64,000 nucleotides of DNA, taken from Cladorhizidae sp. MBARI D1340-BT2. Its lineage: Eukaryota; Porifera; Demospongiae; Poecilosclerida; Cladorhizidae. This document shows positions 63,741 through 64,000 of this stretch, piece after piece. Each line of letters opens with the position of its first letter. Within the stretch, counting starts at the first letter, position 1. A program made the position numbers and the translations under genes. The stretch is from positions 32,097,222 through 32,161,221 of the forward strand of contig JAQNBH010000003.1 in the NCBI GenBank assembly GCA_028752905.1. The letters run 5' to 3'. The notes below the pieces were generated by a model, which was not told the DNA's origin, made no database searches, and saw only the letters and a list, made by a program, of their open reading frames with translations.

Positions 63741-64000
63741 TGCATAATTATGCACACACACACACACACACACACATAGATACATGCATCATATGTCCCT
63801 ATGTATTTAATACACACACACATAGATACTTGCATCATATGTCCCTATGTATTTAATATACACACACATAGATACATGCATCATATGTCCCTATGTATTT
63901 AATATAGATACATGCATCATATGTCCCTATGTATTTAATACACACACACATAGATACTTGCATCATATGTCCCTATGTATTTAATATACACACACATAGA
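63741..64000 (+). repeat. ~41-46-bp tandem repeat with (CA)n, cut by the window edge
   Basis: After a CA run at about 63751-63775, units share ATAGATACWTGCATCATATG then TCCCTATGTATTTAATA and a variable ACACACAC segment. About five to six copies are present, one lacking the CA segment. The array continues past 64000. Confidence 0.9.

Overview
The window is animal nuclear DNA. The one well-supported gene has five exons joined by GT-AG introns, and all four introns interrupt codons in phase 1, the usual pattern for metazoan signal-peptide, immunoglobulin and stalk modules. There are no bacterial operons, CRISPR arrays, rRNA genes or intact tRNA genes. An early-branching marine invertebrate, most likely a demosponge, would fit the compact Ig receptor, the AT-rich unique DNA and the frequent CCACACCC and TGCATG words. 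That assignment rests on general impression and was not tested.

By my estimate about 84 percent of the window is head-to-tail minisatellite or satellite DNA, in at least ten families with unrelated sequences. From left to right: two 33-bp arrays (982-2204), a ~42-bp array (2700-2993), a 66-bp array (3154-6188), a 46-bp array filling intron 1 of the gene (6661-11694), short AT, 54-bp and 38-bp arrays in intron 2 (12380-14655), a 40-kb array of about 720 copies of a 56-bp monomer (18152-58573), an unrelated 56-bp array carrying telomere-like hexamers (58641-59623), a 60-bp array (60394-61410), and an array running off the right edge (63741-64000).

The gene (6643-17951, + strand) encodes a predicted 614-residue single-pass membrane protein. 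In order it has a signal peptide, a canonical Ig domain, an Ig domain lacking both canonical cysteines, a third Ig-like region, a Thr/Pro/Cys stalk, a transmembrane helix, and a Pro/Ser-rich cytoplasmic tail with long Ser-Pro repeats. It is probably an adhesion or recognition receptor; I do not recognise the specific gene.

The most unusual feature is the intron 1 array. Its repeat unit is a near-copy of the last bases of exon 1 plus the authentic splice donor, so more than a hundred donor-like sites follow the real one, each with an acceptor-like CTCTCCTAG.

The right flank holds a 930-bp DNA transposon relic (61682-62611) with 15-bp perfect terminal inverted repeats and an 82-codon fragment resembling the C-terminus of pogo/Tigger-type transposases. 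It also holds an inverted-repeat element (62770-62896) and a doubtful minus-strand 20-residue-repeat reading frame over the 60-bp array. Most other long open frames exist only because repeat periods of 33, 54, 60 and 66 bp are multiples of three.
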